Shown: one piece after another, positions 1 through 8,857 of the stretch | Numbering within the stretch: the first letter of the stretch is position 1 | Layout: each line of letters opens with the position of its first letter | Assembly: GCF_017873435.1 (NCBI RefSeq) | Contig: NZ_JAGGKG010000006.1 | Location: 152,482-216,481, forward strand | DNA length: 64,000 bases | DNA from: Paenibacillus turicensis | GTDB taxonomy: Bacteria; Bacillota; Bacilli; Paenibacillales; Paenibacillaceae | Direction: 5' to 3' | Translations under genes and position numbers: made by a program | Notes under the pieces: generated by a model | The model's input: the letters and a program-made list of their open reading frames with translations, nothing else | Database searches by the model: none | Told to the model about the DNA's origin: nothing

Positions 1-27
1 AAAAACTCTCCTAACGGAGAGTCTTTT
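1..27 (-). terminator. Terminator of tRNA-Arg
   Basis: Read on the minus strand, a perfect 7-bp GC-rich stem (ACTCTCC/GGAGAGT) with a GTTA loop runs into five Ts. It starts a few bases after the tRNA 3' end, so it is the intrinsic terminator of the tRNA transcript. Confidence 0.85.
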
Positions 28-29
28 TA

Positions 30-103
<74 letters not shown>

Positions 104-336
104 ATGGTTATATGTAATAAAAAAAGAACGCGTTTTTTATTATACCTTATTCCTCATTATTTTGAAAGGATTATTTTGGTATGGGCGTGGATGTGCCTAT
201 CTATGCAAACTTTTAATCACATTCTTCAAACATCCCTTTCTCTCCCCTCGCATAATCTGTTATTACGTTTAGGGCAGCGTTTTGAATAAGAGTTTGCAAT
301 AAGAGATGAGTGTGTAACAGAGAGGAGAAAACCTAC

Positions 337-2181
337 ATGTGTGGAATTACAGGTTTTATAGATTGGAATAATGATTTACATCAAGATATGAAAATACTTG
401 AAAATATGACTGCTTGCTTAGCACCACGTGGGCCAGATGCTGCAGGGACATGGATTCAGCTTCCTTGTGCTTTTGGACATCGTAGATTAAGTGTGATGGA
501 CCCTGAAAATGGTGCTCAACCGATGATTATTCAGGAGGAGGATACGACCTTTGCCATCGTTTATAACGGTGAAATTTATAATGCGCCCGAACTAAAGCAG
601 GCTTTAATTGAACGTGGACGTCATTTCAAAACAACCTGTGACACAGAAGTACTTCTCCAAGCTTATATGGAATGGGGTCCTGATTGTGTTAGTAAGCTAA
701 ATGGAATTTTTGCGTTTGGAATTTGGGATAGTGTACGGGAGCATGTATTTTTTGCTAGAGATCGGTTAGGGGTAAAGCCACTCTTTTATAGCGAAATCGA
801 AGGTACACTTATTTTTGGCTCCGAGTTAAAATCAGTGCTACAACATCCGAAGGTAAAGCCAGTAATCAAGCGGGAAGGTTTAGCAGAAATTATGCTGCTA
901 GGACCTGCTCGTACACCTGGACATGGTGTGTTTGAACAAATACATGAGCTAAAGCCAGGACATACGATGATTTGGAATCGAGATGGCTTGCGTATTAATT
1001 GCTATTGGCGGCTTGAAGCACTTCCTCACACCGACTCGATCCCAGAGACGGCTTCCAAAATTCGAGCGTTGCTTCAGGATACAATGGATCGGCAGCTTAT
1101 TTCAGATGTACCTGTCTGTACCCTGTTATCTGGTGGGTTAGATTCTAGTGCATTAACTGCACTTGCTGTAGATTACTATAAACGTACAGGGCAAGGTCAA
1201 GTACACACCTTTTCCGTAGATTACGTTGACAATGATAAATTTTTTACAGCGCATAGCTATCAGCCTGGTGCCGATGCACCTTGGATTAAAAGAATGGTTA
1301 AAGAACTTGGTACCGCACACCATAACATTTCATTTGATACCCCTGAGCTTGTAGATGCTTTAGCACCGGCTACGTTAGCACGTGATTTACCAGGCATGGC
1401 AGATGTGGATGCATCCCTCCTCCTCTTTTGTAAGGAAATAAAAAAACATGCAACCGTAGCGATATCCGGGGAGGCAGCAGATGAGGTTTTTGGCGGGTAT
1501 CCTTGGTTTCACCGTGAGGAATTACTGAATGCTGGAACTTTCCCATGGGCAGTAGCGGGTGACTTCCGAGCTAGCTTGCTTAGTCCAGACATTGCTGACT
1601 TTTTAGCACCAAAGCAATATATGAAGCAACGTTATGAAGAAGCGATAAGTGAAGTGCCAAAACTTGAAGGGGAAACTGAGGATGAAATACTCATGCGTAA
1701 TATGTCGTATATTAACATTACACGCTTTATGCCCACATTACTGGATCGGAAGGATCGCATGAGTATGGCGGCAGGGCTTGAGGTTCGCGTTCCTTTTTGT
1801 GATCATCGCTTAGTACAATATGTATGGAATATTCCTTGGCATATTAAGGCAACTGGGGATCGTGAAAAAGGAATTTTACGTCTCGCTTTAGAAGGGATTT
1901 TACCAGAGGATGTATTGTATCGTAAAAAAAGTCCTTATCCAAAAACACACAATCCCGCTTATTTAGAGGCAGTAAAAGGACAGCTATTACAAGTACTTGA
2001 GGAGCCTTCCTCACCGATTTTACCTCTTATAGATGTAGCTAAGATTAAGACGTTAGCCACTTCATCTGATAGCAGCTCTCTTTTACCGTGGTTTGGACAA
2101 TTAATGTCTGGCCCTCAGTTATTTGCTTATTTAACACAAGTGAATCAATGGCTAAAAACGTATCATGTTACGATAAAATAA
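337..2181 (+). CDS. asnB: Asparagine synthetase (glutamine-hydrolysing), AsnO-like
   Basis: Class II glutamine-dependent asparagine synthetase: it transfers ammonia from glutamine to ATP-activated aspartate in the cytoplasm. The start at 337 gives MCGITG, so Cys2 becomes the N-terminal nucleophile of the glutaminase domain. AGAGGAG lies 9 bases upstream. An earlier in-frame codon at 310 would bury that Cys and is rejected. The N-terminal Ntn glutaminase domain (about 2-210) has RGPD and the YNGEIYN motif. The synthetase domain has the pyrophosphate loop LLSGGLDSS (about 265-273). At 614 residues it matches the usual length of the sporulation-linked AsnO of Bacillus better than AsnB (632) or AsnH (747); that paralogue choice is inference. 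It is monocistronic with its own terminator. Confidence 0.93.
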   Translation: MCGITGFIDWNNDLHQDMKILENMTACLAPRGPDAAGTWIQLPCAFGHRRLSVMDPENGAQPMIIQEEDTTFAIVYNGEIYNAPELKQALIERGRHFKTTCDTEVLLQAYMEWGPDCVSKLNGIFAFGIWDSVREHVFFARDRLGVKPLFYSEIEGTLIFGSELKSVLQHPKVKPVIKREGLAEIMLLGPARTPGHGVFEQIHELKPGHTMIWNRDGLRINCYWRLEALPHTDSIPETASKIRALLQDTMDRQLISDVPVCTLLSGGLDSSALTALAVDYYKRTGQGQVHTFSVDYVDNDKFFTAHSYQPGADAPWIKRMVKELGTAHHNISFDTPELVDALAPATLARDLPGMADVDASLLLFCKEIKKHATVAISGEAADEVFGGYPWFHREELLNAGTFPWAVAGDFRASLLSPDIADFLAPKQYMKQRYEEAISEVPKLEGETEDEILMRNMSYINITRFMPTLLDRKDRMSMAAGLEVRVPFCDHRLVQYVWNIPWHIKATGDREKGILRLALEGILPEDVLYRKKSPYPKTHNPAYLEAVKGQLLQVLEEPSSPILPLIDVAKIKTLATSSDSSSLLPWFGQLMSGPQLFAYLTQVNQWLKTYHVTIK

Positions 2182-2206
2182 GTACGGTTAAATTGAATTG
2201 TACTGT

Positions 2207-2245
2207 AAAAACTGCCTCAGCATGTAGGTGCAAGGCAGTTTTTTT
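2207..2245 (+). terminator. Terminator of asnB
   Basis: Stem AACTGCCT/AGGCAGTT with a 15-base loop is followed by TTTTT, 26 bases after the asnB stop. Confidence 0.85.
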
Positions 2246-2294
2246 CGTCCATATTTAGGAGAAAAACACACAAGTCGGCTATTAATTGTGTCAT

Positions 2295-2915
2295 TTAAGG
2301 GCGACGGGGATCAATAATAGAATATTGAATCTCTTCCATATAGGTGTCAAAGGCTTCCACGCCTTTGGACAAAATCAGAGCCGCCTCCTGGGTAGTAATA
2401 GGTAGCGCCCATAACAATTGCACCTCCTCATCGCCTACTGCGATCTCCTCCAGTTCTTCACTTTCTCCTCTAAGCTCGTCCAATAAAAAGGCTTTTGTAG
2501 ACCAGCCTATAGGAGCAAGTTGACTTTCTTCCATCACTCTTGGGATCAAGTCATCATTGACTACTTCAATGTGATGAGCGATCAGATCACTTACATAAGA
2601 AAATATGACATCTATCGATTCCCCACCAAGATCGTCAACCAAAGCCATCATCCATTCCGTACCCACGCATTGTCCATTAGCACGAAGGGCCGCTGATAAG
2701 CCAACCGTCGCAAATCTTGCCACACCATTCCCGCTACCGCCACTACGTGCAGGAAAGTAATATATTTCGATGTTTGTCCCTTTGTCAGGTTGACTGAACG
2801 AACTAAGCGTAACTCTATACTCTGGCATGGACCATTCTTTAATATAGGCTCCTAAAATGATAGTCCTTCGAATATCAAACGCCAGTATGTCCTCTTTGCT
2901 TGATGCTGTGCGCAT
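2295..2915 (-). CDS. Suppressor-of-fused (SUFU)-like domain protein
   Basis: A 206-residue soluble acidic protein. The C-terminal stretch with LLWALPITTQEA, followed by a helix ending before the final IIDPRRP, resembles the SUFU domain family. In bacteria these are mostly stand-alone proteins, some proposed as immunity proteins of polymorphic toxins. I see no signal peptide or membrane segment. The start at 2915 (ATG) has AAGGA 10 bases upstream; a GTG nine bases earlier sits almost on the ribosome site and is rejected. No toxin gene lies next to it. The family call comes from motif memory and the function is unknown. Confidence 0.6.
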   Translation of the reverse strand: MRTASSKEDILAFDIRRTIILGAYIKEWSMPEYRVTLSSFSQPDKGTNIEIYYFPARSGGSGNGVARFATVGLSAALRANGQCVGTEWMMALVDDLGGESIDVIFSYVSDLIAHHIEVVNDDLIPRVMEESQLAPIGWSTKAFLLDELRGESEELEEIAVGDEEVQLLWALPITTQEAALILSKGVEAFDTYMEEIQYSIIDPRRP

Positions 2916-3000
2916 GGTATACACGTCCTTTCATCCTTGTTCTTAACGTTGCTTCGTCCTTAATAGGAAAAACAGGATTTTTTGGATTGCCGACTCTATT

Positions 3001-3486
3001 CTAGTCGGATTCATCAAATGTTAAATCAGCCCATTGCCCATCAACAACGGATAATAACACTTGAGGAGCTAGCTCAATTTGCACACCAATTTTGCCCCCA
3101 CTCACTATGATCGTGTCTTTAACCTCCGCCATTTGTGCGATAAAAGTAGGGTAACGCTTTTTCATACCAATTGGAGAGCACCCACCACGAATATAACCAG
3201 TTACACTGACCAGTTCCTTGACAGGCAACATTTCTATTTTTTTTGCTCCTGCTGCCTTGGCAGCCTTCTTCAAGTCAAGCTCTTGCTCAACTGGGATGAC
3301 AAAGACATAATAATTTTGTCCTGCATGTGCAACTAACGTTTTATACACAATACCAGCGTCTCTGCCAATTTTGGCAGCTACGGCAACCCCATCTATTTTG
3401 CCATCCTCTGTCTCATAGGACAACATCCCATAGGGAAGCTTTTCTTTATCTAAAATTCGCATTGCATTTGTTTTTGCTACCGCCAT
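3001..3486 (-). CDS. ybaK: YbaK/EbsC-type Cys-tRNA(Pro)/aminoacyl-tRNA deacylase
   Basis: A 161-residue single-domain protein of the YbaK/ProX editing family, which hydrolyses Cys-tRNA(Pro) mischarged by prolyl-tRNA synthetase. Visible hallmarks are the conserved lysine in VYKTLVA, the central VIPVEQELDLKKAAKAAG segment, and the family block VTGYIRGGCSPIGMKKRYPT. The start at 3486 (MAVAKTNAMR) is preceded by AAAGGAG; a longer reading frame upstream to 3555 has no ribosome site. A small hairpin (2990-3008) overlaps the stop codon but lacks a T-run. It is monocistronic, between the SUFU-like gene and rdgB. Confidence 0.92.
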   Translation of the reverse strand: MAVAKTNAMRILDKEKLPYGMLSYETEDGKIDGVAVAAKIGRDAGIVYKTLVAHAGQNYYVFVIPVEQELDLKKAAKAAGAKKIEMLPVKELVSVTGYIRGGCSPIGMKKRYPTFIAQMAEVKDTIIVSGGKIGVQIELAPQVLLSVVDGQWADLTFDESD

Positions 3487-3639
3487 ACTCGTTTCTCCTT
3501 TGTTCCAATAAATACAGGTTAAGTCCATAATATAAAGAAGCTGCACTAGTAGCAAGGAATACTTGCTCTAATACAGCTTAGATTCGTCCTAACGCAGTAG
3601 GAGGTGAAAAGGCGGTAATAGATAACCTTGAGTGAGTTT

Positions 3640-4305
3640 TCACACACGCCCTAGCTTCTCCACCAGTAGCTTCAATGCTTTTCCACGATGGCTGATCGCT
3701 TGCTTTTCTTCCAAGGTTAGCTCCGCAAACGTTTTTTCATATTCAGGCACATAAAATAACGGGTCGTAACCAAACCCTCCCCCACCAGCGGCTTGAGAAG
3801 TAATCCAGCCCTCTGCAATTCCTGTCGCCTCTGTAAACTGCTTCGTATGAGGATCATAAAGTGCCAAGTGACACATAAACTGAGCAGGGCTTAACAACGG
3901 CTGCGCAGTGTCTTCCCCTTGATGGAGCTGCTCCAGCTCCTGTAGTAGCTTGGCATTATTCGCCTCGTCATCACTTGGTTCACCCGCATATCTAGCAGAA
4001 TAAACCCCTGGAGCCCCCTGTAATGCATCTACACAAAGTCCAGAATCATCTGCTAAAACAGGTTTACCAAGCAAGTCACCCACTACCTGTGCCTTTTTAC
4101 GTGCGTTATCTGCAAAGGTTTCTCCATCCTCCACCACATCTGGGATATCAGGATAGTCATACATGCTTTTTACCGTCTTACCTGTAAATTGAAGTGCATG
4201 TGCAAATTCCTTTACCTTACCTTGATTACGCGTAGCTACGATAATCACTTCGTCATCTTCATTGGGCTGATTTGATCTATTTGTATCTGTCACATTATTT
4301 GTCAT
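3640..4305 (-). CDS. rdgB: XTP/dITP diphosphatase (RdgB/HAM1 family)
   Basis: House-cleaning nucleotide pyrophosphatase that hydrolyses dITP, ITP and XTP to monophosphates so that deaminated purines are not incorporated. Family motifs are visible: [12 protein letters not shown] (P-site, residues 23-34), [11 protein letters not shown] with the catalytic Asp region (85-95), [10 protein letters not shown] (99-108), [12 protein letters not shown] and the C-terminal SHRGKAL. A 19-residue hydrophilic N-terminal extension precedes the core, making it slightly longer than the usual ~200 residues. Its start overlaps the rph stop by 4 bases, so the two are translationally coupled, as in other Bacillales. 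Confidence 0.95.
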   Translation of the reverse strand: MTNNVTDTNRSNQPNEDDEVIIVATRNQGKVKEFAHALQFTGKTVKSMYDYPDIPDVVEDGETFADNARKKAQVVGDLLGKPVLADDSGLCVDALQGAPGVYSARYAGEPSDDEANNAKLLQELEQLHQGEDTAQPLLSPAQFMCHLALYDPHTKQFTEATGIAEGWITSQAAGGGGFGYDPLFYVPEYEKTFAELTLEEKQAISHRGKALKLLVEKLGRV

Positions 4306-5060
4306 CCAATTTTCTCCGTATGTTTATTTCCAATTTTAGCTGCGATATCGCCTAATGCTTCTTTTTGCTGTTCAATCATTTCTTTAATCCCTTTTTCTGC
4401 AACATTCAGCAATGCATCAAGCTCTTGCCGTGAAAATGGGCGTTCTTCTCCAGTGCCTTGCAGTTCCACAAATTGCCCTTGTCCTGTCATCACCACATTC
4501 ATATCAACTGCTGCTTTAGAATCCTCCTCGTAGTTGAGGTCAAGTAATGTTTTGTGGCCTACTACACCTACACTGGTAGAAGCTAAAAAGTCTGTAACGG
4601 GAAATTCTTTTAAATCATGTTTTTTAACCAGCTTATCAATCGCAATCGTCATAGCTACAAACGCACCTGTAATGGAGGTGGTACGTGTGCCACCATCCGC
4701 TTGTAAAACATCACAATCGATCGTAATAGAACGCTCACCTAATTTATTTAAATCAACGACAGAGCGAAGTGCTCGACCTATTAATCGTTGGATTTCCATG
4801 GTACGTCCACTTAATTTCCCGCGTGCGGATTCACGTTGATTTCGTGTATGGGTTGCTCTAGGCAGCATAGAATATTCAGCCGTGATCCATCCCTTGCCTT
4901 GTCCTTTCATAAACATTGGGACTTTTTCCTCGACCGTAGCCGTACATAAAACCTTTGTTTCTCCTACTTCAATATAAACAGAGCCTTCTGCGTATTTATT
5001 CACATCTACGGTCAATTTCATCGGCCGCCGCTCGTTTTCCTCACGTCCGTTTATTCTCAT
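4302..5060 (-). CDS. rph: Ribonuclease PH
   Basis: Phosphorolytic 3'-5' exoribonuclease that trims tRNA 3' ends, with a single RNase PH fold and 252 residues. It shows the family's [20 protein letters not shown] start, the tRNA-contacting basic loop around [22 protein letters not shown] and the phosphate-site segment [15 protein letters not shown] at 5060 is chosen because GGGAGG lies 10 bases upstream; that ribosome site falls inside a longer GTG-started frame beginning at 5078. It is the first gene of the rph-rdgB pair. In Bacillus gerM sits directly upstream, but here two genes intervene. Confidence 0.95.
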   Translation of the reverse strand: MRINGREENERRPMKLTVDVNKYAEGSVYIEVGETKVLCTATVEEKVPMFMKGQGKGWITAEYSMLPRATHTRNQRESARGKLSGRTMEIQRLIGRALRSVVDLNKLGERSITIDCDVLQADGGTRTTSITGAFVAMTIAIDKLVKKHDLKEFPVTDFLASTSVGVVGHKTLLDLNYEEDSKAAVDMNVVMTGQGQFVELQGTGEERPFSRQELDALLNVAEKGIKEMIEQQKEALGDIAAKIGNKHTEKIG

Positions 5061-5212
5061 GCTTAACCTGCCTCCCACTTACTGTTCATGCTGAAAATAC
5101 AGCTTATACTTAATAGTACTCTTTATACTTTCCCCATTTTACCAAAAGCTAGCCATAAAAGCATCAATGGTTCGTTACTTGTTATAAAGAATAAATAACG
5201 TTTTAGGACTTG

Positions 5213-6013
5213 TTAAGGACAAAACTTTATCCTATCTTTATCTGTAGGAATACCCTTAACTACTTCTTGCCACTTATTATTTTGGAATACTTCGTATGAC
5301 TCAAAGGCACAAGGCAATCCGTTAGCAGTCGCAATGTCGCTGCTATCCATAAGTTGAAAATGTAAATGGGGAGCAAATGAATTACCAGAGTGACCCACCC
5401 TACCAATAAATTCACCCTTTTTTACATGCTGACCAACTTTAACTTGAATAGATCCTTTTTGTAGATGGACTAACGCTGCATATATATCTTCAGAATTTTT
5501 TATAATAATGTAATTACCAGCAATAGTCTGCACATCGTCTGTTTTTGCATCAAAATAATGAGCATTTTTATAGGCACTAAATAGATCTGACACAATATTT
5601 GTTCGGTTTTTTTCTTCATAGCCATCTTCTGCTTCAAAAACAACTCCGTCAACAGGTGCAAATACTTCTTTTCCCCAACAATAATATTCATAAATGGGAA
5701 TCCCAAAAAGAAGATACTTAGTTAGACTACCTTGATAAGAAGGTAACCCCTTTCTTCCCCAATCTACTTGTATGAAGTCATAAGCATATCTTGTTCCAAA
5801 TTTGTTTGTACCATGACTCGGAATTTTTGTTCCAGGTGTATTAGGTGCCATCCATTCTCCACGTAATGGAAATTGTACAATTGTTGGCTTACGCACATCG
5901 CTCAACTCCTCAGTAGTGACTTCCCTACCTACATCCTTCAAAGAAATAAGTGATACAAGAACAAGAATAAGAATAATACTGAATGTTAAACTGACCCTTA
6001 TAAACCTCCGCAT
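5213..6013 (-). CDS. Membrane-anchored M23 (LytM-type) metallopeptidase
   Basis: Probable peptidoglycan endopeptidase outside the cell. Residues 7-25 are a hydrophobic N-terminal anchor or uncleaved signal peptide. The zinc-site motifs of M23 can be seen: His and Asp in SHGTNKFGTRYAYDF (about 67-81), AALVHLQKGS, and the HLHFQL motif near residue 220. The stretch between the first and second motif is longer than in minimal LytM, with Tyr-rich segments. It lies 27 bases downstream of the TetR gene on the same strand, so the pair probably forms an operon under TetR control. The pair interrupts the usual gerM-rph adjacency. Substrate unknown. Confidence 0.82.
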   Translation of the reverse strand: MRRFIRVSLTFSIILILVLVSLISLKDVGREVTTEELSDVRKPTIVQFPLRGEWMAPNTPGTKIPSHGTNKFGTRYAYDFIQVDWGRKGLPSYQGSLTKYLLFGIPIYEYYCWGKEVFAPVDGVVFEAEDGYEEKNRTNIVSDLFSAYKNAHYFDAKTDDVQTIAGNYIIIKNSEDIYAALVHLQKGSIQVKVGQHVKKGEFIGRVGHSGNSFAPHLHFQLMDSSDIATANGLPCAFESYEVFQNNKWQEVVKGIPTDKDRIKFCP

Positions 6014-6040
6014 TGGATCGCCCCTTATTCTAGAATCACC

Positions 6041-6664
6041 TCACCTATAAAACAATTTCCTTAACTCTTCAAGATTTTCATCCAAAGTTTCAATGATAGA
6101 TTGATCATCCATAATAGAAGCTTTTAATTCTCTGATATTGTCTAATATTTGATTAGTAAAACCTACATTGGTCCAAAGGATAAACTGCTTACATTTTTCA
6201 ATATTTAAACCTGCTCTAAACTTAGAAGTATCTATTTGGTCAAAAATTTGGAGATCACATGATGATTGCCTATTGATTGATCTTTTCTCCAACTCTTTGT
6301 TTAATTCCTCAGATTTAGTTACAATAGATAGTTTTTCAAACTCAAGAACGGAAGGATATTGCTTAATCAAAGCAATTTGAAGTAAATAGGATTGGCGTAA
6401 TCTAGAAAAGATATCTTTTTCTGAAAAATCAATTTTTTGAAAGTACTCTTTTTCAAGAAGCTCAGTAAAATAGTCATAAACAAACAGGAAAAGCTCCTGC
6501 TTATTATTTACATAATGAAACATAAGAGCTTTAGAGATTCTTGCCTCTTTTGCAATTACATTTGTGGATGCATCATCAAACCCTCTTAATGTAAACTGCT
6601 TCAACGCTGCATTTAAGATGACATCACGTCTTTTAGACTCTAAATCAAATAATTTAGTACGCAT
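6041..6664 (-). CDS. TetR/AcrR-family transcriptional regulator
   Basis: A 207-residue repressor. The N-terminal helix-turn-helix (about 15-60) reads RRDVILNAALKQF, then STNVIAKEARISKALMFHYV, typical of TetR; the C-terminal ~140 residues form the ligand/dimer domain. The start at 6664 has AAGGGAGAA six bases upstream; the frame extends 11 codons further without a ribosome site. Two near-identical palindromes sit over and just after its promoter, so it is very likely autoregulated. It probably controls the M23 peptidase gene behind it. The inducer cannot be read from the sequence. Confidence 0.88.
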   Translation of the reverse strand: MRTKLFDLESKRRDVILNAALKQFTLRGFDDASTNVIAKEARISKALMFHYVNNKQELFLFVYDYFTELLEKEYFQKIDFSEKDIFSRLRQSYLLQIALIKQYPSVLEFEKLSIVTKSEELNKELEKRSINRQSSCDLQIFDQIDTSKFRAGLNIEKCKQFILWTNVGFTNQILDNIRELKASIMDDQSIIETLDENLEELRKLFYR

Positions 6665-6697
6665 ATGGAATTCTCCCTTAAAAATATTTAACACCAT

Positions 6698-6746
6698 TTA
6701 CCTATTAGGTCAATGTCATTATACCCTCATTTACCTGTTAGGTAAA
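6698..6746 (-). promoter_or_regulatory. TetR-gene promoter with two palindromic operators
   Basis: On the minus strand, -35 TTTACC and -10 TATAAT (6718-6723) are separated by 17 bases. Two operators are visible: TTTACCTGTTAGGTAAA (6730-6746, perfect arms) over the -35/spacer, and TTTACCTATTAGGTCAA (6698-6714, one mismatch) just downstream of the start site. Their centres are 32 bp apart, about three helical turns, so they would lie on the same face of the DNA. Confidence 0.8.
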
Positions 6747-6799
6747 CAAATGAATTTACTAATATTATAATCATACCTAGAATATCTCGATGTAAATGC

Positions 6800-6832
6800 A
6801 AAAAAATACGCCTCCTATAATACAGGAGACGT
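6800..6832 (-). terminator. Terminator of gerM
   Basis: On the minus strand CGTCTCCT pairs with AGGAGGCG (one G-T pair) around a 7-base loop and is followed by TATTTTTTT, 25 bases after the gerM stop. Confidence 0.75.
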
Positions 6833-6857
6833 TTGATACACAAAATCACTTCAATAA

Positions 6858-7913
6858 TCACATTGGAATTTTATTAATATTCAAAGGCTTACTCACAGCT
6901 TCACTATATTTTTGATTATCAGTCCCAATTACTTCCTTTTCGCCATTAAGCCAAATCCGTACCTTTTCCCCTTTGCTGTTATCTGATACGGTCAATACAA
7001 CCGACTGCATCATTTCTGCTGGTAGCTTATCCCCTGCTTCAAACATATCATCCTTAATCGAAACGGTCACAATTCCATCCTTAGAGTTTGTAATTCCTTC
7101 GATTTGAGTACCATCGCTCATTACTCGTTGTAGCCCACCTTCACGTGCAGGTCCTTTAATTAATTCCTGCAAAGCAGCTTGTACCTGATCTCCCCCAGCA
7201 GGCACAAATCGGGTCACTGGTACAAAATAAGAATTTCCGTCCTCTGTCTGAGAGGAGAAATAGACGGTAACAGGGCTTGTACCTGATAAGGTGGTACTAT
7301 TCCCAATTTCTAAATTAATGCCAACCGCGCGGCTGAGATCACGATCGAGTGGTGTACCATTTACCGGCATCTCATTTAGCTTATTTCCATCCACCCATAA
7401 TTGCACAAATTTAATCTCTGGAAATTCGGTGAGTGTCCAAGTGACAGACTCCATAATTTTACGTTCGTCTTTGGCATCATATTGACTAAACGGTTTTGTA
7501 AATTCGACAATGGCTAACTTCTCTTCTGCCTTCACTGTTACTGCCTTGACCTCAGTGCCTTGTGGCAATACTCCTGTAAATCCATGAGGGATCAGACCAC
7601 GATAAGGCCCATTTTGGACTAACATTCCTAAGGCACGTGTCATTTTATCTCCATCTGTACCTGCGGGTAGATGAAGAGATACAGGAGCAAGCAAGCCTTG
7701 ATCATTTTTTAAAAATACGGTTGAAACCGCTTCTTCTGCTGGTGGTGCGGTTGTCGGACTATTATCACTATTTGCGAGCATTTGTGATTCAACCTCAGCA
7801 GGTGGCGGATCAATTTGCCCTGAACTGCTTTTGCCAAAATTACAACCTGTTAGTAATACGGGTACAGTGAGTACACAAGCTATCAACGTTATTTTCAGTC
7901 TCGTCCATTTCAT
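6858..7913 (-). CDS. gerM: GerM spore germination/sporulation lipoprotein
   Basis: A 351-residue secreted lipoprotein with two GerMN (sporulation/germination) domains. The signal peptide ends in the lipobox VLLTGC (Cys24). The first GerMN repeat covers about 64-190 (VFLKNDQGLLAPVSLHLP, FVQLWVDGNKLNEMPV) and the second about 210-340 (VYFSSQTEDGNSYFVPVTR, VRIWLNGEKEVIG). In Bacillus GerM acts in the mother cell/outer forespore membrane during engulfment, helping assemble the SpoIIIA-SpoIIQ channel, and affects cortex formation. Its conserved downstream neighbours rph and rdgB are here displaced by the TetR/M23 pair. Confidence 0.93.
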   Translation of the reverse strand: MKWTRLKITLIACVLTVPVLLTGCNFGKSSSGQIDPPPAEVESQMLANSDNSPTTAPPAEEAVSTVFLKNDQGLLAPVSLHLPAGTDGDKMTRALGMLVQNGPYRGLIPHGFTGVLPQGTEVKAVTVKAEEKLAIVEFTKPFSQYDAKDERKIMESVTWTLTEFPEIKFVQLWVDGNKLNEMPVNGTPLDRDLSRAVGINLEIGNSTTLSGTSPVTVYFSSQTEDGNSYFVPVTRFVPAGGDQVQAALQELIKGPAREGGLQRVMSDGTQIEGITNSKDGIVTVSIKDDMFEAGDKLPAEMMQSVVLTVSDNSKGEKVRIWLNGEKEVIGTDNQKYSEAVSKPLNINKIPM

Positions 7914-8060
7914 TACGGTAGATCCTCCCTAACAACAGTTTGTCTTACTTACTAGATGTATACGAGCCTGTGATGTGAAAAATAACTAGTCCAAATATTA
8001 AAATTTGCATCTATGGCATGTCTTGGTTAATACTAGAAGTAATATACACTCGAGGTGATT

Positions 8061-8633
8061 ATGATGGAACAAGACTTTAATCCAAAATTAAAAGCTCCTT
8101 ACGCATTAAATAGCAAAAAAGTAGCAGATGCAACACGTTATTGGCTGGATAAACGAGGAATTAAACTTGAAGAAATCGCTGAGCTTGTCATGGTCCTACA
8201 GCAAAAATATTACCCAACCCTGACGATGGAAGAATGTATTCATAATGTAGAGCAGGTTTTAAATAAACGTGAAGTACAAAATGCAGTTTTAACCGGAATT
8301 CAACTAGATATTTTGGCAGAGCAGGAACTATTGATCCCTGAGCTTCAGGAAATGATCTCAAACGATGAAGGATTATATGGCGTAGACGAAATTTTGGCCT
8401 TTTCCATTGTTAATGTGTATGGCAGTATCGGCTTTACCAATTATGGTTATGTCGATAAATTAAAGCCAGGTGTGCTGGAGCGATTAAACGATAAATCACT
8501 GGGTCCTTGTCATACATTTTTAGATGACATTGTAGGTGCAATTGCTGCATCTGCAAGCAGTCGCATCGCCCACCGTAAGCAAGCGGAGCGTGAGATTGAG
8601 AGCGGCGAGGAAACGATGGATACGGATCGTTGA
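8061..8633 (+). CDS. YutG-like phosphatidylglycerophosphatase A family protein
   Basis: About 190 residues, resembling the PgpA-type family represented by YutG in Bacillus. That family would dephosphorylate phosphatidylglycerophosphate. Conserved-looking blocks are RGIKLEEIAELVMVLQQKYYP and GSIGFTNYGYVDKLKPG, followed by a small-residue segment (DDIVGAIAASASSRIAHR) matching the catalytic tail of the Firmicute branch, which lacks obvious transmembrane helices. The ribosome site GAGG (8052-8055) lies just before tandem ATGs at 8061 and 8064; either could be used. A GTG at 8055 overlaps the ribosome site and is rejected. Divergent from gerM. Confidence 0.75.
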   Translation: MMEQDFNPKLKAPYALNSKKVADATRYWLDKRGIKLEEIAELVMVLQQKYYPTLTMEECIHNVEQVLNKREVQNAVLTGIQLDILAEQELLIPELQEMISNDEGLYGVDEILAFSIVNVYGSIGFTNYGYVDKLKPGVLERLNDKSLGPCHTFLDDIVGAIAASASSRIAHRKQAEREIESGEETMDTDR

Positions 8634-8665
8634 TTTTCCTAATTAAAAGTAATATCAAGTAAAAG

Positions 8666-8793
8666 AAACCCGACTATCATTTCAAACTCTAATTTGGTAT
8701 GCCCCCATCAAAGTAGTAGTAGATGTTTGTTTTTTCTACTGTCTATTTTGACGGGAGCACTTCAAATAGGAGTTTCGTGATTAGCTCGGGTTT
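8666..8793. repeat. MITE-like inverted repeat (128 bp)
   Basis: The two halves are imperfect reverse complements for about 58 bases, starting AAACCCGA and ending TCGGGTTT. The inner arms carry CCCCATCAAAGTAG and its partner CTATTTTGACGGGAG around a T-rich centre. The inner arm ends look like terminal repeats of an insertion sequence, so this may be a transposon remnant or MITE. Transcribed from the left it forms a large hairpin ending in GGTTTTATGTTT and may terminate the upstream gene. No coding potential seen. Confidence 0.6.
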
Positions 8794-8857
8794 TATGTTT
8801 ATTTCGTAAATTCATTAGTTATGAATTACATTATTAAGTTGTAGTGATCACATTCTA

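Noticed and set aside
104..289. A 61-codon frame next to the tRNA
   Set aside because: No ribosome site, no recognisable domain; it lies in AT-rich leader DNA before asnB.
2990..3008. Hairpin at the ybaK stop as a terminator
   Set aside because: The stem is only 6 bp and no T-run follows on either strand.
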